Counted from the first letter of the stretch, positions 52,183-61,735 are shown. The stretch is DNA of 64,000 bases from Brachyspira pilosicoli P43/6/78 (GCF_000325665.1 NC_019908.1:1984001-2048000), one strand, 5' to 3'. Notes: a model not told the origin generated them from the sequence alone. Numbers and translations: made by a program.

Positions 52183-53175
52183 TTATTCTTTTTGAGCAGT
52201 AGCATCTTTTAGATTAATACCCATAATAAATAGGAATATAAATCCAACTATAGTAATAGGTACAATACCCATCATATGATAAACTAAAGCATAAGGAGCA
52301 GCTACTGTTTTTTCAACACCTATCAATGAAAGCCCAAAAATAATAGCCCATTCAAAAGGTCCTATTCCAGAAGGTGCAGAAGGTACAGCAAAACCAAAGC
52401 CTCCAATAGCAAATACAAATAATGCTATTATTGGGGAAGCCTTTATATTAAAAGCTGATAGTAAAAAACCTATAGTAAATATTTGACCTATAAGATAAAG
52501 AATTGTATAGAAAAATATTAAAAATATATGTTTAGGGTCATTTTTAAAACCTATACCATCTATAAAATTGCAAGAGAACTCTATTAATTTTGAGCCAATT
52601 TTTTGAGGCAGTATTCCAAACACTTTGTGAAAAACTTTATGAGCAAAATCTTTCTGCCATACTAAAAACATTAACACCAAAAAACCAACAATAGATACAA
52701 CAAATAAAGCAATTGCAGCATAAGTCACAGTTTTTGGCAAATTTGGAATAAATGCCACAGAAATAGTAAGTATAACTCCGCCGGTAATAACATCAAATAA
52801 TCTCTCTGTAACAACAGAGGCTATTAAAGCAGATTTACTAACATCTTCTTTAATTCCTAATATATAAGCACGTGCAACTTCACCAAGTTTAGCAGGAAGT
52901 ATATTATTAGCCATAAAACCTATATATGTAGCCATTACTACAGTTCTTTTTTTAATGGGTTTTTTTAAAGGTATAAAACATTCCCATCTTAAACCTCTTA
53001 AAGCAATTATAACTACACTGAGTATTAAAGATATAATAAAATATGTTACATTAATATTTTTTACTACTTCAATAGAGCCTTTTATATCAATGCCTCTAAA
53101 AGCAAAGTATAAACATGCAATACTTATAATTATACCAATAGTGATATTAATAGCTGTTTTATATTTTTTATACAT
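52183..53175 (-). CDS. Flippase-like / lysylphosphatidylglycerol synthase-type membrane protein
   Basis: 330 residues, eight or so membrane helices, with no soluble catalytic domain. This is the UPF0104/AglD-type family: FAFRGIDIKGSIEVVKN, LRGLRWECFIPLKKP, MATYIGFMANNILPAKLGEVARAYIL, VVTERLFDVITGGVILT, FGFAVPSAPSGIGPFEWAIIFGL. Related proteins are proposed lipid flippases or part of MprF. It stands between an uncharacterised gene and a GT8 gene, consistent with lipid or glycolipid movement. Confidence 0.85.
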   Translation of the reverse strand: MYKKYKTAINITIGIIISIACLYFAFRGIDIKGSIEVVKNINVTYFIISLILSVVIIALRGLRWECFIPLKKPIKKRTVVMATYIGFMANNILPAKLGEVARAYILGIKEDVSKSALIASVVTERLFDVITGGVILTISVAFIPNLPKTVTYAAIALFVVSIVGFLVLMFLVWQKDFAHKVFHKVFGILPQKIGSKLIEFSCNFIDGIGFKNDPKHIFLIFFYTILYLIGQIFTIGFLLSAFNIKASPIIALFVFAIGGFGFAVPSAPSGIGPFEWAIIFGLSLIGVEKTVAAPYALVYHMMGIVPITIVGFIFLFIMGINLKDATAQKE

Positions 53176-53199
53176 ACGAACTCTCTAAATATTTATTTG

Positions 53200-54717
53200 T
53201 TACCTTACAAAGTTTTTTAATAATGATATAAAGTTTTCAAAATCATCAAGCATCTCTTTAGCTATATTTAAATTGAATTTTTCTAAAGTAGGTATTTTAT
53301 TAGCATTAAGAATCTCATTTTTAGTGCCGTTATTATAATCTTCTATAACATTTTTTACTATGCTTGTTAAATCTAATACAGAATTGTAGGCATTAATAAT
53401 AATCTTGTTGCCTTCATCATCTAACTTTTTTACCATAGCTTCTATTAATTCTCTGCTTGTTAAGGCCTTATTTTTTGTAATAGTCCAGCCTTTAAATCTT
53501 TTGAAGTTTTCAGATTCTGGGCTTAATTGTGCATCAAAATTAACAATTTCTGTATTAGAATCGTTTAAAGTATAAAATGCATCAAGCCCCATAGAATTTC
53601 TTTCTTTATTAACAAAATCTACACCCAAAAACATATCATTTAAAGGAGATTTATATTTTATATCGAATATCTCTACAACAAAAGTTTTTATATACTCTAA
53701 AGGCTCTATACAAGTAAAAGTATTGCACTCATATTTTTCTAAAAGCTCATTTTTATCATCATTAATATTACTCATCTTCATTATTTCTATTCCGCTAAAA
53801 GTCTTTTCTCTCATAGTGGTAATTTTATTAGCTTTTATTTCTGATACTATTTCATTCATATCTTTTTTTAGATTATTAGTGCAGTCTGTTATGTAGTTTA
53901 CAAATATATTTACGTTAGATGAGTTTGATGGAGATTTATATGTAAAATCTTTTAGCAGATAAATAATAATATCACTCAATAAATTTGGTGTTTGCAAATA
54001 TTTTACTCTAGCCAAAAAAGTTTTTATATTATTTTCAGGTATTTCAGGAACACCTATGTATTTTTGAAATATTTTTAAAGCACTAGCCAATTCTTTTCTT
54101 ATTACTATACTTTTTACAGCTTCATCTAATCTTATTAAGTCATCTACTACCTGAATGTTTGATGTACTTTTGAATGTAGGATTAGAATTATATGCACCAT
54201 CTACAAAAGAAGGACAAAAAGCTCTTAAAAATAAAAAGAAATCAAAATTTGATATAGCTGCAAAGTCTTTAAGCAAATTAAAAGTTAAATTTATTTCTCT
54301 TCCATTATCGCTGCTAATAAACTTTTTAAACTTACTGAAATTATCTTTTACATCATTAAATACGTTATTAATTTTTTCTCCGCTTTTTAATTTTTCTGTC
54401 ATATATTCTTTGTTAAGCGTGAGATACAAGTTTTTCATTTCATCATTAAATGATACTTCTATTAAATAATATGAAAATTGTTTGCCATCTTTAATAATAA
54501 ACTCTTCTTTTAAAGAGTGTAATAATGGTCCAATTACTTTATACATATCAAATACAAACTTAGCAAGCGTATCTGTTAGAGCACCTGTTTTTAAATCTAC
54601 AAAATGATACTTATTATTTTGTATTCTTGCAGCATATTCCTGCAAACGCACTTTTTCTACCAAGCTTGGAGTTCTTATATTAAAGAAATTGTATTTTATA
54701 TAATCTAAAACATTCAT
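53200..54717 (-). CDS. Uncharacterised 505-residue protein
   Basis: No confident family. No signal peptide or membrane segments; largely alpha-helical with Lys/Asn/Asp-rich stretches (for example DLIRLDEAVKSIVIRKELASA) and a possible C-terminal helical bundle. The layout recalls spirochaete-specific DUF5312-type proteins, but I could not confirm this. It starts the group with the flippase-like and GT8 genes, 24 nt upstream of the former, so a cell-envelope role is possible. Confidence 0.72.
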   Translation of the reverse strand: MNVLDYIKYNFFNIRTPSLVEKVRLQEYAARIQNNKYHFVDLKTGALTDTLAKFVFDMYKVIGPLLHSLKEEFIIKDGKQFSYYLIEVSFNDEMKNLYLTLNKEYMTEKLKSGEKINNVFNDVKDNFSKFKKFISSDNGREINLTFNLLKDFAAISNFDFFLFLRAFCPSFVDGAYNSNPTFKSTSNIQVVDDLIRLDEAVKSIVIRKELASALKIFQKYIGVPEIPENNIKTFLARVKYLQTPNLLSDIIIYLLKDFTYKSPSNSSNVNIFVNYITDCTNNLKKDMNEIVSEIKANKITTMREKTFSGIEIMKMSNINDDKNELLEKYECNTFTCIEPLEYIKTFVVEIFDIKYKSPLNDMFLGVDFVNKERNSMGLDAFYTLNDSNTEIVNFDAQLSPESENFKRFKGWTITKNKALTSRELIEAMVKKLDDEGNKIIINAYNSVLDLTSIVKNVIEDYNNGTKNEILNANKIPTLEKFNLNIAKEMLDDFENFISLLKNFVR

Positions 54718-54775
54718 ATTATTCTATATACTCCTAATATTCTATTAAATAAAATGTCTATATATAAGAAAATTA

Positions 54776-55492
54776 TTAATCATCAGCGAATAAATCTATA
54801 AAAACAATATATAAAGCACAAATTTCATCATTATCATCATAAGCAAAATATGAAGGATAAAAACCATCTCCATATCCGCTTTGAAATAAAACTATATTGT
54901 ATTTGCTTTCTGGTATATTAAAATTAAGCCAATCACCATATTCACTTTGATATTTAGGATATTTTTTAGCATTATCTTCTAATAGACCTGCAAATAAATC
55001 ATCATATCTATTATAATCATCTCCCTTTGATTCTATTAATTTATCTTCAAACTTTATAAAATCATTAAGAGCATTATAATCACATATACAAGCCATACCA
55101 GCATCCACAGGAAATCCAAAAAAATCTCCATCTTCTACATGTTCTAACTCTTCTACACCAGTTAATGCCAAATCATAATATTTAGGTGCTTTGTCTGATA
55201 TTTGAAGTTTTACAATAGCGTATCTCTCTTCATCTTCTAAAACACCGGCAAATACTTTATATTTATTGGGTTTTATTTCTTGTATAAATGATAAAGATTC
55301 TTCATCTAAATATGCCAATGGGTCGCATACTACAATTTTTCCGCTTTCTATATTAACTTCGCCTAAATCTAATATTTCTAATTTTGCATCATTTATTTCT
55401 TTTTTTGTGAATGCTTCTTCTAAATTATCTTGTGCTTTTAGCATATTTTTTATTTTAGAATATTTTTCAAGCCACTCTTTAGAAACTTGCAT
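54776..55492 (-). CDS. DUF4241-domain protein
   Basis: 238 residues from ATG 55492 (AGAGGAT upstream). Signature blocks: IESGKIVVCDPLAYL, FFGFPVDAGMACICDYNAL and LFQSGYGDGFYPSYFAYDDNDEICALYIVF, typical of DUF4241, whose function is not established. No secretion signal or membrane segment, so probably cytoplasmic. It stands alone between the envelope group and the divergent pheA. Confidence 0.8.
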   Translation of the reverse strand: MQVSKEWLEKYSKIKNMLKAQDNLEEAFTKKEINDAKLEILDLGEVNIESGKIVVCDPLAYLDEESLSFIQEIKPNKYKVFAGVLEDEERYAIVKLQISDKAPKYYDLALTGVEELEHVEDGDFFGFPVDAGMACICDYNALNDFIKFEDKLIESKGDDYNRYDDLFAGLLEDNAKKYPKYQSEYGDWLNFNIPESKYNIVLFQSGYGDGFYPSYFAYDDNDEICALYIVFIDLFADD

Positions 55493-55736
55493 AGTATCCT
55501 CTGTAAACAAAATAATTCTATATACAATAAATGAAATTTGTAGATATATTAAAATATAGTTGCATTTTATTTTATAGTAATAAGTAAAAAAGTCAACAAA
55601 TTTAATTATAATGTAAAGAAAATTAAAATATGATATTATAGACTTTACAATTTTTAGGCATTTTGTATAATAATTATTATTAGTAGTAAGGATCATATTA
55701 TTATTAATTTAATATATTTTATAATGGCAGGATATA

Positions 55737-56846
55737 ATGGAAGAGTTAAAGGATTTAAGAAAAAAAATTGATGAGATAGACAGAGATATTGTAAGGTTAA
55801 TAGATGAGAGAATGAAAGTTAGTGTGAAGGTTGGGGAGATTAAGAAAAAAAACAATGCTCCGATATTCGACCCTAAAAGAGAAAAAGAAGTTATAGCAAG
55901 CAGAATAAATCTTCTTGAAAACAAGGAATTATCAAACTTAATTACTACTATTTATAATGATATAATGTACACATCAAAGCAGATTCAAAAGCATTTGATT
56001 GATAATAACACTAAAGAAAATAGTAATAAAAAAATAAAATACGATTCTGTTATAGCGTATCAAGGAAGAGAGGGCGGAAATGGTTATGAGGCTGCTAAAA
56101 AGTTTTTTGGCGATGAGGCTAAATTGGTAAAGAAAAAGAGTTTTGAAGATGTTCTTGAGAGTATAAGAAGTTCTGAGAGTTATTATGGGGTTTTACCGCT
56201 TGAAAACTCTTCTACAGGCATGGTTAATGAGGTGCTTGATATACTTGCTGATTATAATTGCAAAATAGTTGGTGAGGTTTATCTTACAATAGAATATGCA
56301 CTTATGGCAAATAAGAATACTAATATAGATAATATAAAAAAAGTAATATCGCATCATCAGGCACTAAAACAATGTTCTAATTTTATAAAAGAGAATAATT
56401 ATGAAGAGATTTTCTCTACAAATACTGCAGAGGCTGCTTTTTTTGTATCAAACAGTAATGATGATTATATAGCTTCTATATCCAATAAAAATGCTTATAA
56501 GATTTATAATTTAAATATATTAAAAGAAAATATTGAAAACATAAAAGGAAACACTACAAGGTTTATAATAGTGAGCAATTATGATAATGCTTTAAACTCT
56601 GGAAATAAAATGACTATGAGATTTTTACTTCCGCATGAAAATGGTTCTCTTGCTGATGTTTTAGATAAGCTAAAGATATTTAATTTAACATCAATAGTAA
56701 GCAGGCCTCATATTGAGAGAAAATGGCAGTATTATTTTTATATTGATATGGTTGGAGATTTTGAGAGTGATGAGGCTAAGAAAGTTTTTGAAGATTTTAA
56801 AAACAGTGTAGAGAATTTTATAGTGCTTGGGGTTTATGATGAATGA
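55737..56846 (+). CDS. pheA: Bifunctional chorismate mutase/prephenate dehydratase
   Basis: 369 residues in three parts: chorismate mutase (1-90, LKDLRKKIDEIDRDIVRLIDERM and KREKEVIASR), prephenate dehydratase (about 105-280, YQGREGGNGYEAAKKFFG, VLPLENSSTGMVNEVLDIL, GNTTRFIIVS with the catalytic Thr-Arg-Phe), and an ACT domain (about 295-368, IVSRPHIERKWQYYFYIDM) that binds phenylalanine for feedback. It makes phenylpyruvate from chorismate. aroK overlaps its end. Confidence 0.95.
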   Translation: MEELKDLRKKIDEIDRDIVRLIDERMKVSVKVGEIKKKNNAPIFDPKREKEVIASRINLLENKELSNLITTIYNDIMYTSKQIQKHLIDNNTKENSNKKIKYDSVIAYQGREGGNGYEAAKKFFGDEAKLVKKKSFEDVLESIRSSESYYGVLPLENSSTGMVNEVLDILADYNCKIVGEVYLTIEYALMANKNTNIDNIKKVISHHQALKQCSNFIKENNYEEIFSTNTAEAAFFVSNSNDDYIASISNKNAYKIYNLNILKENIENIKGNTTRFIIVSNYDNALNSGNKMTMRFLLPHENGSLADVLDKLKIFNLTSIVSRPHIERKWQYYFYIDMVGDFESDEAKKVFEDFKNSVENFIVLGVYDE

Positions 56847-57360
56847 TTTAAAAAAAACTATATTTGTTATTGGTCTTCCAGGAAGCGGCAAGAGTGATTT
56901 ATCAAAACTTTTAGCAGAATATATTAATTATAGTTTTTTTGATATGGATAAGGTTATAGAAAGCAGAGAGAAAAAAACTATAAACAAGATATTTGAAGAT
57001 AACGGAGAAGAATATTTTAGAGAAGTAGAAAGCGATGTACTTGAAGAGTTGTCAAATATAAAAAATGCTGTTATATCTACCGGCGGCGGAGCAATATTAA
57101 AAGAAAAAAACAGAGCTTTGATGAAAGAGCGAGGTATAGTTATTTTTATTGACAGACCCGCCGAGCTTATAGTAAACAATATAAATGTATCAGAACGACC
57201 ATTACTCGTGCAAGACAAAAATAAATTAATTGAGCTATCAAAAAAAAGAGATGCTCTATATAGAGAATGTGCTAAAGTAATTTTTAATCATAATACTTGG
57301 GATAACGATATAAAAGAGACTTTTAAAAAATTCTATGAATGTGTTGGTTCTTATATTTAG
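56836..57360 (+). CDS. aroK: Shikimate kinase
   Basis: 174 residues from ATG 56836 (ATG 56839 is equally possible), overlapping pheA by 11 nt, which implies coupled translation. Walker A FVIGLPGSGKSDLSKL, then FFDMDKVIESREKKTI and the substrate-site NAVISTGGGAIL, and the lid SERPLL. It phosphorylates shikimate in the chorismate pathway that supplies PheA. No aroE or aroA lies nearby. Followed by repeat-rich sequence. Confidence 0.95.
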   Translation: MMNDLKKTIFVIGLPGSGKSDLSKLLAEYINYSFFDMDKVIESREKKTINKIFEDNGEEYFREVESDVLEELSNIKNAVISTGGGAILKEKNRALMKERGIVIFIDRPAELIVNNINVSERPLLVQDKNKLIELSKKRDALYRECAKVIFNHNTWDNDIKETFKKFYECVGSYI

Positions 57361-57400
57361 TTTTTTAGAATAGTTATATTTATAAAAAATAATAATCCAA

Positions 57401-57479
57401 CGCACGGTAAATAGGATTATATATATTATTTAAATTATATTATTATCAAATACATTAAATTAAATTTTCTTATCGTGCG
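57401..57479 (+). repeat. 79-bp inverted-terminus element, copy C
   Basis: CGCACGGTAA (57401-57410) and TTATCGTGCG (57470-57479), one mismatch; AT-rich core. Followed by ACAAATTTAAAAAAATCTAG and GGTGGGG, the same tail as the 18508/18792 copies. The gap 57361-57842 contains this, a long hairpin and copy D, but no gene. Confidence 0.78.
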
Positions 57480-57588
57480 GTAAACTAGCAACAAATTTAA
57501 AAAAATCTAGGGTGGGGCACAAAAATAACTCTAGTAAGCAAAAAAGAAATATAATACAAAGATATCAAATAATTACAAAAAGCCTATA

Positions 57589-57637
57589 GGGTGGGGAGTG
57601 TAATTAAGTTTTAAAACTTTTATTACATACCCCGCCC
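57589..57637. repeat. Long imperfect hairpin, GGGTGGGG...CCCCGCCC
   Basis: GGGTGGGGAGTGTAATTAAG pairs with TATTACATACCCCGCCC across the centre TTTTAAAA, nearly 24 bp per arm with mismatches. The left arm recurs at 18979-18990 just beyond the second barrel gene. Confidence 0.7.
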
Positions 57638-57743
57638 TTTATTTTTATAGCTTATTTTAAAATTCTAATTTAAATTATTTTTACTGCCTGTTTAGAAATG
57701 TTAACGCCCGCCCAAGATTTTTTAAATTTAAAACTTAACTCTA

Positions 57744-57821
57744 CGCACGGTTAACTAATGCTAGTTTTTTATTCATTGCAATTGTTAATAAAATTTATAC
57801 TTTTGCCTTGTTTACCGTGCG
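57744..57821 (-). repeat. 78-bp inverted-terminus element, copy D (inverted)
   Basis: CGCACGGTTAA (57744-57754) and TTTACCGTGCG (57811-57821), one mismatch. The conserved tail (CCGCCCAAGATTTTTTAAAT) lies on its left, so it is inverted relative to copy C. Confidence 0.78.
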
Positions 57822-57842
57822 GTGTATTTTATAAAATTATTA

Positions 57843-59198
57843 TCAAACATTCCAATTTTCTGGATCTTTGTTCCACTCTAAAGCTTTCTTCAATTCATCT
57901 TCGCTTATATATTTCTCATCTTTTGCTATTTCCATTAATGATGAGAAATTAGAAAGAGAAGAGAATTTTATATTTGCTTCTTCAAAGTTCTTCTTAGCCT
58001 TTTCAAACTCATAAGAAAATATTGAAATAATCTCAAGACCAATAGCTCCTTCTGCTTTAGCTGCCTCAAATGCTTTTATAGAACTACCGCCTGTTGAAAT
58101 TAAATCTTCTATAAGTATTAATCTTTTGCCGTTACAATCAGCTCCTTCAATCTGCCTTCCTCTGCCATGCTCCTTTTTCTCAGCTCTAATATAACACATA
58201 GGCTTATCAAGTTCATATGCTATAAAAGAAGCCCAAGGTATACCAGCTGTTGCAGTACCAGCTACTATATCAAAATCTTTTAATTTTAATATATTTACGA
58301 AAGATTCAACTATTACTTTTCTATATTCAGGGAAACCTATTACATATCTGTTGTCGCAATATATAGGACTTTTTATTCCAGATACAAAAGTAAAAGGCTC
58401 TTTAACATTAAGTTTAACAGCTTGAGATGAAAGCAAAGCCATAGCTATTTTTTGAGCCTTGCTTTTTTTATTGTGTTCCATACCCTCTGCAATCTCTTCA
58501 ACAATCATTCTGCAAGCTTTAACTCTGTCTTCGCTTCTTGTTATAGGGCGTCCAACTACAAGATAATCGCATCCATTTTCTATAGCCTCTTTTGGAGTCA
58601 TAATCCTCTCTTGGTCATCAACACTAGCCCACTTAGGACGAACTCCTGGACATACTGTTCTAAATCTCTCACCGCATTCTTTTTTTATAATAGCAGCCTC
58701 TTTAGGTGAACATACAACTCCATCAAGTCCTGCCTCTTTTCCAAGTTTTGCCCAATTAACAGCCAAGTCTTTTAATGCTATGCTTGAAGTAAACATGTTT
58801 TTAATATCATTTTCTGAAAGACTAGTTAAAACTGTTACACCTATTATTAAGTTTTCTTTGTTTAATTTTTTTATCTCTTCAACAGTCTTTTCCATCATCT
58901 TCTTTCCGCCGCTTGTATGCACATTAAACATAAATACATTCTGTTTAGCAGCAAAAAGTGAAGCCATAGCTGTTGTATTTGGTATGTCGTGAAATTTTAA
59001 GTCTAGAAATACTTTTTTATTTTTGTTAGCTAAATATTCTATTATCTCGCCTTTAGTATACAAAAATAACTCAAGACCAACTTTATAAAACACAGCTTCA
59101 TCGCCAAGTTCATCTATTAACGCTACAGCCTCAGACATAGAATTAAAATCTAATGCTACTATAAGCCTATCTTTTGGATTATTATCTGCTATTATCAT
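57843..59198 (-). CDS. pyrFE: Fused PyrF-PyrE (OMP decarboxylase/orotate phosphoribosyltransferase)
   Basis: 451 residues. N-terminal half (1-245): OMP decarboxylase with LIVALDFNSMSEAVAL, KVGLELF, FLDLKFHDIPNT (catalytic Asp-Lys-Asp), CPGVRP and DYLVVGRPIT. C-terminal half (about 255-451): orotate phosphoribosyltransferase with SGIKSPIYCDNR, VAGTATAGIPWASFIA, KEHGRGRQIEG and LILIEDLISTGGSS (PRPP loop). It carries out the last two steps of UMP synthesis. Domain order is the reverse of the animal UMP synthase. Its start overlaps the end of pyrD by 4 nt. Confidence 0.95.
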   Translation of the reverse strand: MIIADNNPKDRLIVALDFNSMSEAVALIDELGDEAVFYKVGLELFLYTKGEIIEYLANKNKKVFLDLKFHDIPNTTAMASLFAAKQNVFMFNVHTSGGKKMMEKTVEEIKKLNKENLIIGVTVLTSLSENDIKNMFTSSIALKDLAVNWAKLGKEAGLDGVVCSPKEAAIIKKECGERFRTVCPGVRPKWASVDDQERIMTPKEAIENGCDYLVVGRPITRSEDRVKACRMIVEEIAEGMEHNKKSKAQKIAMALLSSQAVKLNVKEPFTFVSGIKSPIYCDNRYVIGFPEYRKVIVESFVNILKLKDFDIVAGTATAGIPWASFIAYELDKPMCYIRAEKKEHGRGRQIEGADCNGKRLILIEDLISTGGSSIKAFEAAKAEGAIGLEIISIFSYEFEKAKKNFEEANIKFSSLSNFSSLMEIAKDEKYISEDELKKALEWNKDPENWNV

Positions 59199-60109
59199 AA
59201 ATGTGCTACTCCTATTAAATCTTTTATATTGTTTATATTATTTTCTTCAAGATAATTATTTATTTGTTTTATTATTTCTATAGGTAGTATTGGGTTAGAA
59301 AATATACCAGAGCCTATAGAAACAACTGAAGCACCAGCCATTATAAACTCTAAAGCATCTTCATATTTTTGAATGCCTCCCATTCCAACTATAGGTATTT
59401 TAACAGCCTTATAAACTTGATAAACCATTCTCAAAGCAATAGGCATTATAGCTGCTCCAGAAAGCCCGCCGAAAGTGTTGCCCAATAATGGTTTTTTTGT
59501 TTTTATGTCTATCTTCATGGCTAAAAAAGTATTAACCAAAGAAACACTGTCAGCACCTGCATATTCTACAGATTTAGCAATGCTTACAATATCAGTAACA
59601 TTTGGAGATAATTTTACTATTAAAGGCTTTTTTGTTAATACTTTTTTTACCTCTTTTGTAGTCTTTTCAGCACTTTCACAGCTAGCACCAAAAGCCATAC
59701 CTCCGTTTTTTACATTAGGGCAAGATATATTAAGTTCTATAAAATCAACTCTATCTATCTCATTAGCAATCTCTGCCACTTTAACATATTCTTCTAATGT
59801 GCTTCCATTAATATTTAAAATAATAGGTGTTGAGTATTTTATATTTTTTATAATCTCATCTCTAAAATATTCTATACCAGGATTTTCTAAGCCTATACAA
59901 TTAATCATTCCGCTTGGTGTTTCTGCGATGCGAACTCCGCTATTTCCATCTCTCTTATTTAATGTTATGCCTTTTAAGTTTACAGCACCAAGTTCATTAA
60001 CATCAAAATAATTATTATACTCTTCTCCAAAACCAAAACAGCCAGATGAAGTTATCACTGGGTTTTTTAATTCTTTACCTAAAAAATTAATATTTAGTTT
60101 ACTTTTCAT
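59195..60109 (-). CDS. pyrD: Dihydroorotate dehydrogenase, class 1B catalytic subunit
   Basis: 304 residues from ATG 60109, which overlaps the pyrK stop. N-terminus NINFLGKELKNPVITSSGCFG; FMN-binding and catalytic features NLKGITLNKRDGN, IELNISCPNVKNGG (class 1B has Cys as base), KPLIVKLSPNVTD and IVGMGGIQKYEDALEFIMAGAS. The cytoplasmic FMN enzyme passes electrons to NAD+ through PyrK, encoded just upstream, so class 1B is supported by both sequence and context. Confidence 0.95.
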   Translation of the reverse strand: MKSKLNINFLGKELKNPVITSSGCFGFGEEYNNYFDVNELGAVNLKGITLNKRDGNSGVRIAETPSGMINCIGLENPGIEYFRDEIIKNIKYSTPIILNINGSTLEEYVKVAEIANEIDRVDFIELNISCPNVKNGGMAFGASCESAEKTTKEVKKVLTKKPLIVKLSPNVTDIVSIAKSVEYAGADSVSLVNTFLAMKIDIKTKKPLLGNTFGGLSGAAIMPIALRMVYQVYKAVKIPIVGMGGIQKYEDALEFIMAGASVVSIGSGIFSNPILPIEIIKQINNYLEENNINNIKDLIGVAHL

Positions 60110-60869
60110 TTTTAATCCATAAATATTTAGCATCAAATACAGGTCCGTCAGAGCAAGCCTTTTTTAATACTACTGTTTTATTGTCATAACTAACTTCCAC
60201 ATTGCACCCCAAACAAGCATTAACTCCGCAAGCCATTCTCCTCTCAAGAGAAGCATAGCATAATATGTTGTTTGATAATGCTATTTTTATTATTCCATTC
60301 ATCATAATGGTAGGACCGCAAGTGTATATTATATCAAACTTTTCTTTTTTTATTATTTCGTTTGTTTTCTCTACAGCATTACATTTATCACCAATAGAGC
60401 CATCATCTGTAACTATATGTAATTTAATATTATTAGTATCAAATCTCTCCATTATGTTGAGGGCGTCTTTATTTGCTCCTCCCATTACAAGAGTGATATC
60501 ATTATTGTTTATTAGTTTTTCTATTAAAAGCTTTATAGGGGCAATACCCATTCCGCCTGCTGCTATAAGCACTTTTTTATTATTAATATTAGTGTCAAAA
60601 CCGTTTCCTAAAGGTCCTTGTATATTAACTTTTTCTTTTAGACTAGATAAATATTTTGTGCCTTCGCCTTTTACCTGATAATAAAACTCTACCATATCAT
60701 TAGAAACATAATGAACACTTATAGGTCTTCTTAAATATGTGCTGCTTTTTAGCATAAAAAATTGTCCTGCCTTAATATGCCTAAAAGCTTCTTTTGATTT
60801 TACTTTGAGAATATATTTATCCTCTGCTATTTTTTTGTTTTCTACTATCTCACAATCTTCTAAAAACAT
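60099..60869 (-). CDS. pyrK: Dihydroorotate dehydrogenase electron-transfer subunit
   Basis: 256 residues from ATG 60869 (MFLEDCEIVENK); an alternative TTG/ATG 12 nt upstream is possible. Ferredoxin-reductase fold with FAD-binding YLRRPISVHY and NAD-binding VLIAAGGMGIAPIKLLI, and the [2Fe-2S] cluster CGVNACLGC ... KKACSDGPVFDA. Partner of PyrD in a heterotetramer. Follows DinB by 25 nt. Confidence 0.94.
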   Translation of the reverse strand: MFLEDCEIVENKKIAEDKYILKVKSKEAFRHIKAGQFFMLKSSTYLRRPISVHYVSNDMVEFYYQVKGEGTKYLSSLKEKVNIQGPLGNGFDTNINNKKVLIAAGGMGIAPIKLLIEKLINNNDITLVMGGANKDALNIMERFDTNNIKLHIVTDDGSIGDKCNAVEKTNEIIKKEKFDIIYTCGPTIMMNGIIKIALSNNILCYASLERRMACGVNACLGCNVEVSYDNKTVVLKKACSDGPVFDAKYLWIKNEK

Positions 60870-60893
60870 AATCCTATACAACCAGTAATAAAA

Positions 60894-61397
60894 TTAAATT
60901 ATAGTAATTAAATTAGAATAATCATTTACATATCCCATCATATCAAGCATAGCAGATATTTCTCCTCTATGATGAGTGTTATGATTTAATTCATGCATTA
61001 TTATATGATAGATTGGCTTTTTTATTGTATCATCAGCAAAATCTATTTTTATTATTACATTATAATCATCTATGCTGTTTATCACATCTATTATAATGTC
61101 ATCTAATTTTTTTCTTGTATCAAATAAAGTATCCAAATTAGCATCTATCGGCTTATTAAACAAAAAATTATCATTAAGGTATGTTAATATCTCTTCATTC
61201 GCTATTATTTTCTTGCTTGAGTATTTTCTTAAAATAGAAAAGAAATAAATATCTGTTTTTATAATATGAGTGAAGCTATTTATTAATGAGTTAAAATAAC
61301 TTCCTGTCTCTTTATATAAATCTGATTCATTAATTTTTTGTATATCTCTAAAAATACTTATAAGCATTCTATTGGCTTTTCTATTATATTCTGCCAT
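60894..61397 (-). CDS. DinB-family protein
   Basis: 167 residues, four-helix bundle. The DinB metal-site pattern is visible: a His in the second helix (SFTHIIKTDIYFF) and MHELNHNTHHRGEISAMLDMMG near residues 130-150. The family includes thiol transferases and stress proteins of mostly unknown action. It precedes pyrK in the same orientation; that link may be positional only. Confidence 0.85.
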   Translation of the reverse strand: MAEYNRKANRMLISIFRDIQKINESDLYKETGSYFNSLINSFTHIIKTDIYFFSILRKYSSKKIIANEEILTYLNDNFLFNKPIDANLDTLFDTRKKLDDIIIDVINSIDDYNVIIKIDFADDTIKKPIYHIIMHELNHNTHHRGEISAMLDMMGYVNDYSNLITII

Positions 61398-61429
61398 AAG
61401 AGTAAGAACTCTTTGTGATGTGATTGTTT

Positions 61430-61735
61430 TTATGATATTTTCTGAGATTTCAGATTTTTCTTTATCAGATTTTTTTTTGATTTATTTTTTTTAGTTTTTT
61501 TGTACTCTTTTTTTATTTCTGAAAAATCATTTCTTAATTCTAATAAATTATCATATATTAATTTTTTCTCTTCTCTTAGCTTCTTTAATTTTTTACTTTT
61601 CAATTCTTTTAAATTTTTATTTAGATTGCTTATAATACTTGATTTTAATATATCAATTTCTTCTGACTTTTTATTTAATCTATTTAATTCTGAGTTTATT
61701 TTTTTTTCTAATAAATTGATTTTATGGTCTATCAT
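61430..61735 (-). CDS. Small Lys/Leu-rich coiled-coil protein
   Basis: 101 residues, one long heptad-like coiled coil (KINLLEKKINSELNRLNKKS and onward) with a strongly basic tail (KKTKKNKSKKNLIKK). Not recognised; probably cytoplasmic. It lies 32 nt upstream of the DinB gene and could be in its operon. Confidence 0.6.
   Translation of the reverse strand: MIDHKINLLEKKINSELNRLNKKSEEIDILKSSIISNLNKNLKELKSKKLKKLREEKKLIYDNLLELRNDFSEIKKEYKKTKKNKSKKNLIKKNLKSQKIS

Noticed and set aside
57361-57842. Insertion sequence remnant with transposase
   Set aside because: No transposase-like frame; only short non-coding elements with inverted ends.
59475-60011. 178-codon open frame antisense to pyrD
   Set aside because: Shadow of the strongly conserved pyrD gene.
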